NCBI GenBank assembly: GCA_019084435.1 | Contig: JAHRFV010000327.1 | Span: 7,739-71,738 of the forward strand | Reading direction: 5' to 3' | Origin: Dethiosulfatibacter sp. | GTDB lineage: Bacteria > Bacillota_A > Clostridia > Tissierellales > Dethiosulfatibacteraceae | DNA: 64,000 bases | Shown here: one piece after another, positions 52,511 to 62,040 of the stretch | Layout: the number at the start of each line of letters is the position of its first letter | How positions within the stretch are numbered: the first letter of the stretch is position 1 | Translations under genes and position numbers: made by a program | The notes under the pieces: model-generated | What the model was told of the DNA's origin: nothing | The model's database searches: none | What the model saw: the letters and a program-made list of their open reading frames with translations, nothing else

Positions 52511-53954
52511 TTCTATTGCATTAAATACAGAAGAATATGAAAAGAGTACTAATATAGATATTCGTAAAGAAAACAGTCAGTATTTTACACCTTTTTTAAT
52601 TGGTAAATACATGACAAATATTATTACTCAAGGAAGTTCTAAAAAATCAATACGTGTATTAGAGCCATCAGGAGGAACTGGTAAGTTAGCAGCAACCTTT
52701 TTATTGGAATTAGCAAATCTTGATGTTGATAATATAATCATTGATATTTTTGAACTAGATGAAAACCTAATACCAATTTTAAAAAACAACTTATCTCTTG
52801 TTAAAAAGGTATTTAGAGAAAATGGAAAACAGATTCGCATCAATATAAAGTGCGAAAACTTTTTGAAGGTTATCATAAAAACTAAATATGACATTATTAT
52901 TGGGAATCCACCATATAAAAAAGTAAGAAAAGATGCGCCCGAAGCTATTGCAAATATTAGCCTTGTTCATGGACAACCGAATGTATATGGTTTATTTTTA
53001 GGTAAGAGTATGAAGTTGTTGAATAAGAATGGACAACTTATATTTTTGGTTCCAAGAAGTTTTTTTAATGGAAAGTACTTTTGCCGAATAAGAGAATTGA
53101 TGTATCAAAATTATTCATTAACATACATTCATAGCTTTGAATCTAGATCTAAAGTTATCAATAATGAAATATTGCAAGAAATTGTTATTGTAAAGATTGA
53201 AAAAAGAGAAGTTGATAATGTAATGATTAATCATTCATTAGGTATTGATGATATTGAGACCAACGCAAGTTTCGGTGTTGAAAGGGAACTTATTTGGGAC
53301 AAGAATAGTTTGAAAATTAGATTACCAATAAATATTGGCGATGTAGATATAATCAGAAAGATGAATAAATTAGAATATAAGCTATCTGATCTAAATTTAT
53401 GTTTTAAGACGGGTCCTGTTGTTGATTTTCGTGTTAAAGAGTATATCAGTAAAGAGCAAATGCAGAGTAAATATTATCCTTTGATATGGTGCGCAAATTT
53501 TGGTTCAAGTTCAATAAAATGGCCTTTAGATTTTTCCAAGTATGCACAATACATCTCGGCGGATATTCCTAGCTCGAACTTACTTTCTCGAGGGAGTTAT
53601 CTAATTATTAAGAGATTTTCAAGTAAAGAAGAAAGTAAATGTTTAAAAATCAATGTTATAAAACCTAATGATATTAAATTTGACAAATTTGGAATAGAAA
53701 ATCACGTAAATTATTTAAAATTGGAAGAAGATGATGAGGTGTTTTTGAAAGGATTATTTTTATTATTTAATTCCAGTTTATACAATAGATATTTTGCCAT
53801 AATAAATGGAACCACACAAATTAATGTTACAGATTTAAATGAACTGCCTATAATTCAGAAGAGACTAATAAGAGAGATTGGAAATGCATCTGATGATAAA
53901 GACGTCTATAATAGTAAGGAATGCGATGAAATTGTGAGTAAATATGTAGATTGA
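52488..53954 (+). CDS. Eco57I-like N6-adenine DNA methyltransferase
   Basis: A 488-residue gamma-class methylase. RKENSQYFTPFLIGKYM is the usual opening, motif I is RVLEPSGGTGKLAATFL near residue 58, and motif IV is IIIGNPPYKKVRKDAPE near 139. The C-terminal half has a target-recognition region ending INGTTQINVTDLNELPI. GTG 52488 is used as start after AGGAG. It overlaps the HEPN gene by 23 bases. It has no nuclease domain. It could modify host DNA for the preceding genes or stand in for the truncated PglX; both are inferences. Confidence 0.9.
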   Translation: MNMQSVYDSIALNTEEYEKSTNIDIRKENSQYFTPFLIGKYMTNIITQGSSKKSIRVLEPSGGTGKLAATFLLELANLDVDNIIIDIFELDENLIPILKNNLSLVKKVFRENGKQIRINIKCENFLKVIIKTKYDIIIGNPPYKKVRKDAPEAIANISLVHGQPNVYGLFLGKSMKLLNKNGQLIFLVPRSFFNGKYFCRIRELMYQNYSLTYIHSFESRSKVINNEILQEIVIVKIEKREVDNVMINHSLGIDDIETNASFGVERELIWDKNSLKIRLPINIGDVDIIRKMNKLEYKLSDLNLCFKTGPVVDFRVKEYISKEQMQSKYYPLIWCANFGSSSIKWPLDFSKYAQYISADIPSSNLLSRGSYLIIKRFSSKEESKCLKINVIKPNDIKFDKFGIENHVNYLKLEEDDEVFLKGLFLLFNSSLYNRYFAIINGTTQINVTDLNELPIIQKRLIREIGNASDDKDVYNSKECDEIVSKYVD

Positions 53955-54003
53955 AAATAAAACTATTTAAATGTTAGCAAGATTTGATAGAGAGGTGAAG
54001 AGG

Positions 54004-54990
54004 ATGGCTGCAAATTCAAAACTAAAACTAAAACCACTATATATTATGAAAATATTACTGGAAAAAAGTGATGAAAACCATCCTTTAACTGTCAATGATA
54101 TCATTAGTGAGTTGGCCTTTTATGATATTCCGGCAGAGCGCAAATCCGTTTATACGGATATTGATCTGTTGGAATCATTTGGTTTGGATGTTATTTGTGA
54201 AAAAGGTAGGTCAAATAAATACTTTATAGGTGAACGTAAATTTGAATTACCAGAGTTAAAGTTGTTAGTTGACGTAGTGCAGTCATCAAAGTTTATCACG
54301 CATAAAAAGAGCAAGGAACTGATAAAGAAAATTGAAAAGTTGACTAGCGTGCATGAAGCAAAAGACTTACACCGCCATGTGATCGTAAGTGATCGTGTTA
54401 AAACGATGAATGAGAGCATCTATTATAATGTAGATGCAATCCACCAAGCTATTCAGCTATGTAGGAAGGTGAAATTTAAGTATTTTGATTATACTGTGGA
54501 CAAGCAACTAAAGTTTAGGCAAAATGGTGAGTTCTACTGTGTAGATCCTTATGCATTAACTTATGCAGATGAGAATTATTATCTAATTGCTTATCATGAA
54601 AAATATAATGATATCAGTCATTTTCGGGTAGATCGTATGACTGAAATTGAAGTATCAAAAGAGAAGCAGCCTGAGATGAAAGAGTATAAAAATTTTAATG
54701 TGGCAAAATATTCAAAAAAAGTTTTTCAAATGTTCAGTGGTGAAATGCATCGAGTAGAGTTGGAGTTAGATAACTCTTTAATCAATGCTGTGATTGATAA
54801 GTTTGGAAAAGAAGTCAACATCTTTTATAAATCTGATGATTCGTTCAAAATCTCCATAGAAGTGGCTGCTACAGGCACGTTTTTTGGATGGCTCATTATG
54901 TTCGGTGATAAAGTAAAAATTGTTTCACCACAGACAATGTGTCATGAGTTTAAACAATACTTGTTAAGCGTAACAAGTTTATATGAGTAA
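54004..54990 (+). CDS. WYL-domain transcriptional regulator (BrxR-like)
   Basis: A 328-residue protein with an N-terminal winged helix (LTVNDIISELAFYDIPAERK, then SVYTDIDLLESFGLDV) and a WYL domain (FYCVDPYALTYADENYYLIA, HFRVDRMTEIEV). A WCX-like C-terminal extension follows. WYL regulators such as BrxR and CapW repress defence operons and respond to ligands. It is the last gene before a terminator and could control either the BREX-linked operon or the pPIWI_RE operon, whose promoter carries a palindrome. Start ATG 54004 follows GAGAGG. Confidence 0.9.
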   Translation: MAANSKLKLKPLYIMKILLEKSDENHPLTVNDIISELAFYDIPAERKSVYTDIDLLESFGLDVICEKGRSNKYFIGERKFELPELKLLVDVVQSSKFITHKKSKELIKKIEKLTSVHEAKDLHRHVIVSDRVKTMNESIYYNVDAIHQAIQLCRKVKFKYFDYTVDKQLKFRQNGEFYCVDPYALTYADENYYLIAYHEKYNDISHFRVDRMTEIEVSKEKQPEMKEYKNFNVAKYSKKVFQMFSGEMHRVELELDNSLINAVIDKFGKEVNIFYKSDDSFKISIEVAATGTFFGWLIMFGDKVKIVSPQTMCHEFKQYLLSVTSLYE

Positions 54991-54995
54991 CGGTG

Positions 54996-55023
54996 AAAGC
55001 ATTCTAAAGTGAGTGCTTTTTTT
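54996..55023 (+). terminator. Terminator after the WYL gene
   Basis: AAAGCATTC and GAGTGCTTT form a nine-base stem (one G-U) with a short loop and seven T. It separates the BREX-linked operon from the pPIWI_RE operon. Confidence 0.8.
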
Positions 55024-55040
55024 GTCACTATTTTATAAGG

Positions 55041-55074
55041 TGTCCATACAATAGGACATAACATTTGGTACAAT
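55041..55074 (+). promoter_or_regulatory. Promoter and palindromic operator of the pPIWI_RE operon
   Basis: An extended -10 element TGGTACAAT (55066-55074) lies 38 bases before the start codon. The palindrome TGTCC-atacaata-GGACA (55041-55058) covers the -35 position, so a repressor binding there would block polymerase. The upstream WYL protein is the obvious candidate. Confidence 0.55.
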
Positions 55075-55111
55075 TATAGTCGAATAATTTAACACAGAAG
55101 GGGGCATTGAA

Positions 55112-56221
55112 ATGACTGGAGATAAACACGAACTATTGATTAAATTATTAGCCGTATTGATTGATTGGAAAGGCAATATAAGAGTATTACCTGATGAAGC
55201 AGATACTGTTTTCAATCGATTTAGCAGCTATTTATTACATAACACTAAAGTGACACCACCTAGAAATCTAAGGGATGTTGTTCTTTGTCTGAAGAACTTT
55301 TCCGTTGAATCACTAGGTTTCTATTTGAGTGAAGATTTAAAGGGTCATTATATCTTAGATGAAGACGGACAACTTGATGTGGAAATAGAAAGATGGTATG
55401 AGTCTACACTACTTAAAGATGATGTGGATCAGGATTTGGTGAGACAGTTCTTGTTTGCGTGCAGAAATGAATACCAAAAGACTGAAAACCTTAAAATAGT
55501 AGAAATGTATTCTGAAGTTAGAGCCTTTATTAATCCGAAAAATTATTGTGTCACTTCAGATAAAATCATGCGTTTGATCAGCAAATACTCAAATGTTTCT
55601 GATGCGATTTTGATGTTAAAAGACTGGTATGAACCAGTTAGGTTTAAGTCAAAGAAAATAGCAGTATGTCCTGTATGTGGTAAGATTCTTTCAAATGCTT
55701 TATTGGATGAAAATAGATGTACAGAGATGTGCATGTATTATCGTGATAAATCATCAATTGCTCCAAAAGAGGCTCTATTAGATGAACGGTTAAAATACAA
55801 AAGCCTAAAACGAGGAATATATACCTTTACACTTATACCAGGTATATCAGAGATTCGTATGTATGATCAGTTAGTTGCAATATATGGTGAACAACAGGTG
55901 AAGCTTTACCCTGGGATAGATAAATTTGATATCAGTGTTGAATCAACCGGTCGAAGAGTTTTTATTGATGTAAAGGATTTCGCATCGCCATATGACTTGG
56001 TGGAGACGTTAGTGAAAAATCAATCCTTTATTAAAATGGAAGGCACCGAGATAAATGATACTGTTATTTTAGTTATTCCAGAGCATAGAAAATTTTTATA
56101 CCATGCAGGAGATTATAAATCTATTGTTAAAAGGAAAATAGCCAAGGTTTCCAGTAAAGTATTGGTCTTGTATGAAAATGAATTGTATAGGAAAGTAGGT
56201 GAGATCTGCGATGAGTATTAA
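55112..56221 (+). CDS. pPIWI_RE-associated restriction endonuclease-like protein
   Basis: A 369-residue protein, first gene of the pPIWI_RE module. The middle holds a zinc-binding cluster (VCPVCGKILSN at 185, CTEMCMYY at 208). The C-terminal domain is a PD-(D/E)XK nuclease: YGEQQVKLYPGIDKFDISVE gives the catalytic Asp near 271 and RRVFIDVKDFASP the DxK near 283. Nuclease partners of this type were described with pPIWI_RE proteins as predicted restriction of R-loops or RNA-guided targets. ATG 55112 follows AAGGGGG. It overlaps the helicase gene. Confidence 0.82.
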   Translation: MTGDKHELLIKLLAVLIDWKGNIRVLPDEADTVFNRFSSYLLHNTKVTPPRNLRDVVLCLKNFSVESLGFYLSEDLKGHYILDEDGQLDVEIERWYESTLLKDDVDQDLVRQFLFACRNEYQKTENLKIVEMYSEVRAFINPKNYCVTSDKIMRLISKYSNVSDAILMLKDWYEPVRFKSKKIAVCPVCGKILSNALLDENRCTEMCMYYRDKSSIAPKEALLDERLKYKSLKRGIYTFTLIPGISEIRMYDQLVAIYGEQQVKLYPGIDKFDISVESTGRRVFIDVKDFASPYDLVETLVKNQSFIKMEGTEINDTVILVIPEHRKFLYHAGDYKSIVKRKIAKVSSKVLVLYENELYRKVGEICDEY

Positions 56222-59200
56222 TAAGAAATTTAAAAGCATGATAGAAGAAAATGGATTAAATATCGATTCTGGTCTGTTTAAAAGAATTGAATTTGTTATC
56301 TATTGTTTACATAAAGTTTTGGGTGAATTTGAAACTAAAACTGCGAATATGTACTTTACTCAGTATCATAAGAAGTATTATGCAACAAGTGATTCAGACA
56401 ATCAGATTTTATATATGCTTCGTAAGAAATTTCACCAATATTATAGTAAGAAGCAATTGGAAATTGATTTGGAACAATATTTGAATATTCCAGAGAAATT
56501 TCGTTTGTTCATCAAGCACGACGATGTTTTGATTTTAAATGCAAAAACAATGATTTTTGTTGATAGAGCTATAGAATATGATGAACTGATTGATAAATAT
56601 CTTGCGAACAAACCTAAGATACCAAAGTATATTGAAGATGATGGATATTATGAGCGGGCAATTCGATATGGTGAAGGATATGATGAGAGTTATAAAACAA
56701 AACTATTTGAATTCACATTGGATGTAAGTGAAGATGAAGTTATCAAGCAATTGCCAAGATACCGTGAGAAGCAAGAGTTGAAATTATCACTTGATTTTGA
56801 TTGGGAAAGTTTCAAGCATAAGTTAGGTGGTAATTGGGCGCAGCGACCAAGTATTCAATTAGATGCCTGTGAGGACTTTGATAATGAAATAGAATATAAA
56901 GGTTCTGTTCATATAGTAGGTCTGCTAGGGGCAGGAAAATCCACTTTTATTGTGCAAGAAACAGCTAGGTTATTGGAGAACAATGCTATTAAGATTGGTA
57001 TTATCGAACCAAATGTTGCTGAAGTCATAAAAACATATGAAGCGTTGAAGCAGTTAGGGATAAATGCTGTTCCGATAATTGGTGATTCGCAATTAAAAAA
57101 ACATAGACAGCGTTATATGAATTCTAGACTTACAGCATCAGACTCTTTCGATGCTATTAGTAGTGAAAATAACTCTGTAATTGAATATCTGTCAGGGCAA
57201 TGTTTATTGAGTCATCATGCTAATGATTACGATATTTTACCAGGCAAATTTCCATGCAATAGATTAAAAAAAGAAGATAATAAGCAATCATATGACTGTC
57301 CATTATTTACATCTTGTGGTCATTTTAAAAAGCATTTAGATTTAGTTAGAGCTGATGTTTGGATTACAACGTCTCATTCTTTGTTAGCATCTAAAGCCAA
57401 CCCATTAGTTGATCCCTATAGAAGAACATACTATGAACTGTTTCATGATCATTTAGACATTATTTTTGTTGATGAGGCCGATTCTGTTCAAGAAGATTTT
57501 GATAATCGATTCATGGCTAATGAAATATTCTATGGCAATAACAATTCAATTATGCGCAAGTTTCAAAAGGTAGAAGAGTTCCTGAAACAAGAAGGATTAG
57601 GAAATGTGGAATCAGAAACACATCGCTGGGTAATCAACTTTCCGCATCTAACCCAGTTGATTAATCGATTAGAATATTTAATTGCAAACTCACCTGGATA
57701 CACAAAATATCTGATTGAAGATACCATTACTCCAAGAAATTTATTCTTTTCAATAATTGGTCAATTGGCTGATCCTGAAAGTGATGAAAGTAAAGTTTTT
57801 ATTGAGTGTTTGGAATCATTTCTTCCCTTGTCAGAAGAATTAAAGCTTAACGAACAGTTAATGGAGCATCAACTGTTCAGACTGTATGATAAGTTATCTA
57901 AATGTCCGAATGTTGGAAATGCAGGACTAATTATTGAAGAAATGTTGAGTGATTTCCTGAATGAATTTGATCTGATTTTTAAGAAATTAAAAACAGTTGA
58001 TGATGTCAAAAAGCTGGCGCTTAAGAAACTTGAATTGTTTATTTATATTGTTCTAATTGATTATTACTTTAGAATACAGAACAATACGATTGATAATCTT
58101 GCAAGTAAAATGCCTGAAATCAACTCGATTTTTTCAGCATTTAAGTTCTACAATAAAGATTTTATTCATTTAATGTCAGAATCGGTAATAGGTAATGTAT
58201 TTGGATACAAATTGACTTTAAATGATGACAAGAGGCTTTATGTTCATTTATTCAATTACTCAGGGGTAGGACGATCATTGATTGAGGACTGGTCTTATAT
58301 AAAGAGTGAACTAGGAAAGAAAGGTCCTGCAATCGTTTTGTTTTCAGGAACTAGCTATGCACCTGCATCAGCTCATTTCCATATTGCAGAAGAACCAGCC
58401 TTTTTATTGAAGTCTGAAAAAGAAGAAGGAGATATTAACCAATCAATTCATATAAAATATGATTCAAGCGATAAGCCAATAAAAATTTCTGGTGTATCTG
58501 ATTCATTCATGAAGAAAGAAAAACTAAAGGAGTTAACAAAGCAGCTCATGAATGATATTCAGGTTGAATTAAGTTACTGGCGAGGAGAAGGACAAAATCG
58601 AAATGTTCTATTGATTGTAAACAGTTATGAGCAATGTCGTGTAATAGGTGACTATTTGAAAGGGAGAAATTTTGAATATAGGGTGTTGAGCAATAAAAAA
58701 ATACTTAGTGAAGATGAAATCAACACTTCTCAGATTGAAGAAATATCATCAATTGGAAGTGTAGAGGTCTTGGTCGCTCCATTATCAATTATTTCTAGAG
58801 GTTATAACATCATAGATCAGTCGTGCAACTCATATTTTGGATCAGCCTTTTTTATGATTAGGCCCTATATTTCACCGGATGATCTCACATACAATTATAG
58901 AATTCTAAACTCTATTATTAGTCCAATAATGGCAGATAAGAGCCGTACACATACACTGAATGTAGCTTTTTCATATGTTCGCAAGTTTGCATATGGTATG
59001 TTGAATCAATTTAATGAAAAGAAGTTTTGGAAACATCTTGATTCAGACCAAAGAGCCATTTTATCTTGGTATACGTTTATACCTATAAAACAAGCAGTAG
59101 GGAGAATGCAAAGAAATGGCTGTTCGTGCCGCGTTTTCTATTGTGATGGTAGTTTTGCCAATGATATGGATGGTAAACTAACAAATGAAGTAAGTATGTT

Positions 59201-59333
59201 AAAAGCATGGGAAAGTAATTTAATAGATGTCAATGAAGGTACTGGTAAGATGCTTTATGGTAGATATTTAACTGGACTAACTAAAGCCATATCTGATTTT
59301 GAAATGATTAATGATGAGGAGGACCTATTTTAA
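56211..59333 (+). CDS. pPIWI_RE-associated DinG-like superfamily 2 helicase
   Basis: A 1040-residue helicase. Walker A is VHIVGLLGAGKSTFIVQ near 236 and the DEAD-type Walker B is LDIIFVDEADSVQ near 419. CLLSHH and the cysteines in FPCNRLKKEDN, YDCPLFTSCGHF recall the iron-sulfur region of DinG/XPD helicases. The C-terminal RecA lobe has VEVLVAPLSIISRGYNI and IKQAVGRMQRNGCSCRVF (motif VI). The start ATG 56211 lies within the end of the upstream gene. It belongs with the pPIWI_RE_Z family by size and context. Confidence 0.83.
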   Translation: MSINKKFKSMIEENGLNIDSGLFKRIEFVIYCLHKVLGEFETKTANMYFTQYHKKYYATSDSDNQILYMLRKKFHQYYSKKQLEIDLEQYLNIPEKFRLFIKHDDVLILNAKTMIFVDRAIEYDELIDKYLANKPKIPKYIEDDGYYERAIRYGEGYDESYKTKLFEFTLDVSEDEVIKQLPRYREKQELKLSLDFDWESFKHKLGGNWAQRPSIQLDACEDFDNEIEYKGSVHIVGLLGAGKSTFIVQETARLLENNAIKIGIIEPNVAEVIKTYEALKQLGINAVPIIGDSQLKKHRQRYMNSRLTASDSFDAISSENNSVIEYLSGQCLLSHHANDYDILPGKFPCNRLKKEDNKQSYDCPLFTSCGHFKKHLDLVRADVWITTSHSLLASKANPLVDPYRRTYYELFHDHLDIIFVDEADSVQEDFDNRFMANEIFYGNNNSIMRKFQKVEEFLKQEGLGNVESETHRWVINFPHLTQLINRLEYLIANSPGYTKYLIEDTITPRNLFFSIIGQLADPESDESKVFIECLESFLPLSEELKLNEQLMEHQLFRLYDKLSKCPNVGNAGLIIEEMLSDFLNEFDLIFKKLKTVDDVKKLALKKLELFIYIVLIDYYFRIQNNTIDNLASKMPEINSIFSAFKFYNKDFIHLMSESVIGNVFGYKLTLNDDKRLYVHLFNYSGVGRSLIEDWSYIKSELGKKGPAIVLFSGTSYAPASAHFHIAEEPAFLLKSEKEEGDINQSIHIKYDSSDKPIKISGVSDSFMKKEKLKELTKQLMNDIQVELSYWRGEGQNRNVLLIVNSYEQCRVIGDYLKGRNFEYRVLSNKKILSEDEINTSQIEEISSIGSVEVLVAPLSIISRGYNIIDQSCNSYFGSAFFMIRPYISPDDLTYNYRILNSIISPIMADKSRTHTLNVAFSYVRKFAYGMLNQFNEKKFWKHLDSDQRAILSWYTFIPIKQAVGRMQRNGCSCRVFYCDGSFANDMDGKLTNEVSMLKAWESNLIDVNEGTGKMLYGRYLTGLTKAISDFEMINDEEDLF

Positions 59334-61783
59334 TGCCTAAGAGACAAAAACTACAGTTACATCAATTCGAAGTGAATAGCTCAAATGTAATTGATAAAGA
59401 CCTATTTATATATAGTTGGCCTGTAAAACTTGCTCAGTTTCTAGAACAAAAAAAAGATGGGTTCAACTTGCATTACGCTATAAAAAATCTATCAGAAGCT
59501 ATAGGTTTAACAATTGATGAGGTGATCTATGCAAGGAATAAACCTTGGAAAGAAATAAAGGCCAAATCAGATTACTTCTGGTTATTTGCACTAAATGAAG
59601 TAAATACAGATATATTGAAAGCAAGAATATCTGAATGGTTATTGGCAAATAAATTGAATGAATTATCTTTTGATGATTTAACATTTGATGATCCAGTGTT
59701 GATATCCACGAAAACTCTCTTTGAAAAACAGTTCAAACTTGACCTATATGGTTTACTGCCTCAGTTATATAATTTCGAGTTTTGTAAATTACCTTTAGAG
59801 ATGGAGTCAATTAATGAGCAACTTGAATTCTATACAGTTGTAGATACTGAAAATGAAAGTACTGCAGTTTCAAGATCATTTGAATGTCCCGATCGAAAAA
59901 AAGACGTTGAGAGGTTTTCTTATGCAATTACATTCAAAATAGTAAGCAATTGTGAATATCCTGACAAGATATTTTTGAACGTATACACTGGCGTTAAAGT
60001 GTGGTTGTGTAGGTCTTTGTTCGATTATGATAAGAAGATTAACTATATTAAAAAAGATCAAGGGCATAGTGTCTATGTATATAAGGAAAATGAATACATA
60101 GGTAATTCTAAAAAGAAGTTTGTACGATTGATGTATGGGCGTGGTGATGGCATGTCCTATACATTTAAGAATTACTCTGATAGGCAATTAGCAAAGCAGT
60201 TAGAATTAGATTTATTGCCAGCGATGAATGCACCAAATGAATACAATGAGTTTATGACGCCTAGAGATCAAATTGTCTTACTGACAAATAATAAAAGGAC
60301 TGAAAGGGTAAAATACGGAGCAGGTTTACCTGAGCGTCTAGATGTTCTTAAGATTGTTTCGGAGCGATTTCCTGAACTTAAACTGCGAAATAGGTTAATC
60401 GCAGTTAAAAGCGAAACGCAATTAACAGGGAGCAAAAAGAAGGCACTTAAAGATATTGAAAGATTTAATGATTCTCAAGATGACTTTGAATTTATAAATG
60501 TAGAGAAGGATAACTTCTTCCATCAGCATCCACCTGTTTATATTCCAAGAGGTCAACAAGTTATTTTCGAAATCTACACTGAAAATTCAAAATTAATTGA
60601 TGCAGCAATAGAGTTCTCAAAAGAAATTCTATCATTGAACATGCCTATGGATAAATACACTTTTAGAAGTTGTGATGGCTACGAAGTGATTTTCAAGCCA
60701 AAGAATGGAATGATTTCTCGAGGATTAAGCAAAGAAGAGCAGAAGGATAAAAATCTTAGGAAACGTGAAGTCAATAATGAACTAAAAATGGACAATTATA
60801 CAACAGAACATGTTTTATCATTAATAGATATTGATCCCTTCCATACTTCTGATGATGAAGCGATTAGAAAACAAGATCCCAAAAAGACAATTAGAAAAGC
60901 TTTCAAAGAAAAAGCAAGAGTAACCCAGTTTATTAACAACTTTAATCCAGAAGAACAAGTTGATAAAATAAGGTTGATAAACGCTGTTTACGATTTGCTT
61001 TCTGCAGCTGGATTCTTGGATTTTAATTATATAAAATACAAATTTAACGAAAAGATTCTCCTTGGATTATCAGCAGTTAAAAATAGTAATGGTAAGCTTA
61101 TTTCACTGTCTAAAATTGAAGATGGACAAGTCATGTATAAGATTTATCGTCTCTGTGACGATAAATGGTATTCGATACATGAACTTTTACCTAAGTTAAG
61201 CTTTTATGATGTAAATCCTATTTTGAAATCTCACACTGATAAGAATCACTTTCATTTCTGGATTTCAAAGCAGTTAAATGAGATCAACATCAATACTAAA
61301 GAATGTTATTTTTTCTTTGATGCATCACTTAGGTATAGAGTGTGGTCATTTGCAATGAATGGTCGCTTGGATGTAGACTCGTTACGCCTAGTGCATGGTC
61401 AACAAATTAAGTTTATTAGAGTAAATACGACTGATGAGGTTCCGGAACATAACATTTTCAAGAATGATAGCGATACTGAAGGATTAAATAGATATCAAGG
61501 CTTGTTTACGAAGAATAACAAAGTATTTTACAGTGTTGGAGCTAGACCAGAAAATTTACAGGTTAGTCTTAAAGCGACTAGATTAACTCATACTAAAAAA
61601 ATGATAGGAAAGCAAAGAGTGGTTGAATTTATAACTCTAACTGATAACCAGGATGAAAATATTTGGCTTGCAACACAATGTCATGCACTTAGAAAGCTTA
61701 ATTTGACATTTGATGCATCAACTAAATATCCGCTACCGATATATTTGAATAATCGTTTCGGAGAGTATTTAGATGTGCTTTAA
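59333..61783 (+). CDS. pPIWI_RE family protein (prokaryotic PIWI-like)
   Basis: An 816-residue protein that starts in a TAATG overlap with the helicase gene, after GAGGAGG. The C-terminal 250 residues read as the RNase H-like PIWI domain of the pPIWI_RE (DUF3893/DUF3962) family: CYFFFDASLRYRVWSFAMNG, NKVFYSVGARPENLQ and the terminal PLPIYLNNRFGEYLDVL, which contains conserved Arg and Glu residues of the kind that give the family its name. The classical DEDX catalytic set is not evident, as in the family. The three-gene order REase, helicase, PIWI_RE is diagnostic. Guide and target are unknown. Confidence 0.83.
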   Translation: MPKRQKLQLHQFEVNSSNVIDKDLFIYSWPVKLAQFLEQKKDGFNLHYAIKNLSEAIGLTIDEVIYARNKPWKEIKAKSDYFWLFALNEVNTDILKARISEWLLANKLNELSFDDLTFDDPVLISTKTLFEKQFKLDLYGLLPQLYNFEFCKLPLEMESINEQLEFYTVVDTENESTAVSRSFECPDRKKDVERFSYAITFKIVSNCEYPDKIFLNVYTGVKVWLCRSLFDYDKKINYIKKDQGHSVYVYKENEYIGNSKKKFVRLMYGRGDGMSYTFKNYSDRQLAKQLELDLLPAMNAPNEYNEFMTPRDQIVLLTNNKRTERVKYGAGLPERLDVLKIVSERFPELKLRNRLIAVKSETQLTGSKKKALKDIERFNDSQDDFEFINVEKDNFFHQHPPVYIPRGQQVIFEIYTENSKLIDAAIEFSKEILSLNMPMDKYTFRSCDGYEVIFKPKNGMISRGLSKEEQKDKNLRKREVNNELKMDNYTTEHVLSLIDIDPFHTSDDEAIRKQDPKKTIRKAFKEKARVTQFINNFNPEEQVDKIRLINAVYDLLSAAGFLDFNYIKYKFNEKILLGLSAVKNSNGKLISLSKIEDGQVMYKIYRLCDDKWYSIHELLPKLSFYDVNPILKSHTDKNHFHFWISKQLNEININTKECYFFFDASLRYRVWSFAMNGRLDVDSLRLVHGQQIKFIRVNTTDEVPEHNIFKNDSDTEGLNRYQGLFTKNNKVFYSVGARPENLQVSLKATRLTHTKKMIGKQRVVEFITLTDNQDENIWLATQCHALRKLNLTFDASTKYPLPIYLNNRFGEYLDVL

Positions 61784-61804
61784 TACGATTACAGGAGGGG
61801 CTAG

Positions 61805-62008
61805 ATGAAATTTGGAATAAGAACACCGAGCTTGAAAAAAAGAATATCTGCAAGAACGAGCCTAAAAAGGCAGATTGTACATAGAGCAGGTTTGAAAATG
61901 CCAAGAGGATATGGATGGATTAGAAATCCAAAGAAGTATGCCTACAACAAGGTGTATAATCGAACATCATTTGATGTTTTTAAACTTCTAAAAAAACTGT
62001 TTAAATAG
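61805..62008 (+). CDS. Small basic protein of unknown function
   Basis: A 67-residue, very basic protein: KFGIRTPSLKKRISARTSLK then KMPRGYGWIRNPKKYAYNKV and YNRTSFDVFKLLKKLF. The ribosome site ACAGGAGGGG precedes it, and it starts 21 bases after the PIWI_RE stop, so it may belong to the same operon. Similar openings occur in longer Firmicutes proteins of unknown function, so it may be a domain fragment. Confidence 0.65.
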   Translation: MKFGIRTPSLKKRISARTSLKRQIVHRAGLKMPRGYGWIRNPKKYAYNKVYNRTSFDVFKLLKKLFK

Positions 62009-62040
62009 ATTGAATAAATAATAGAGCGAGGTGATTTCTT

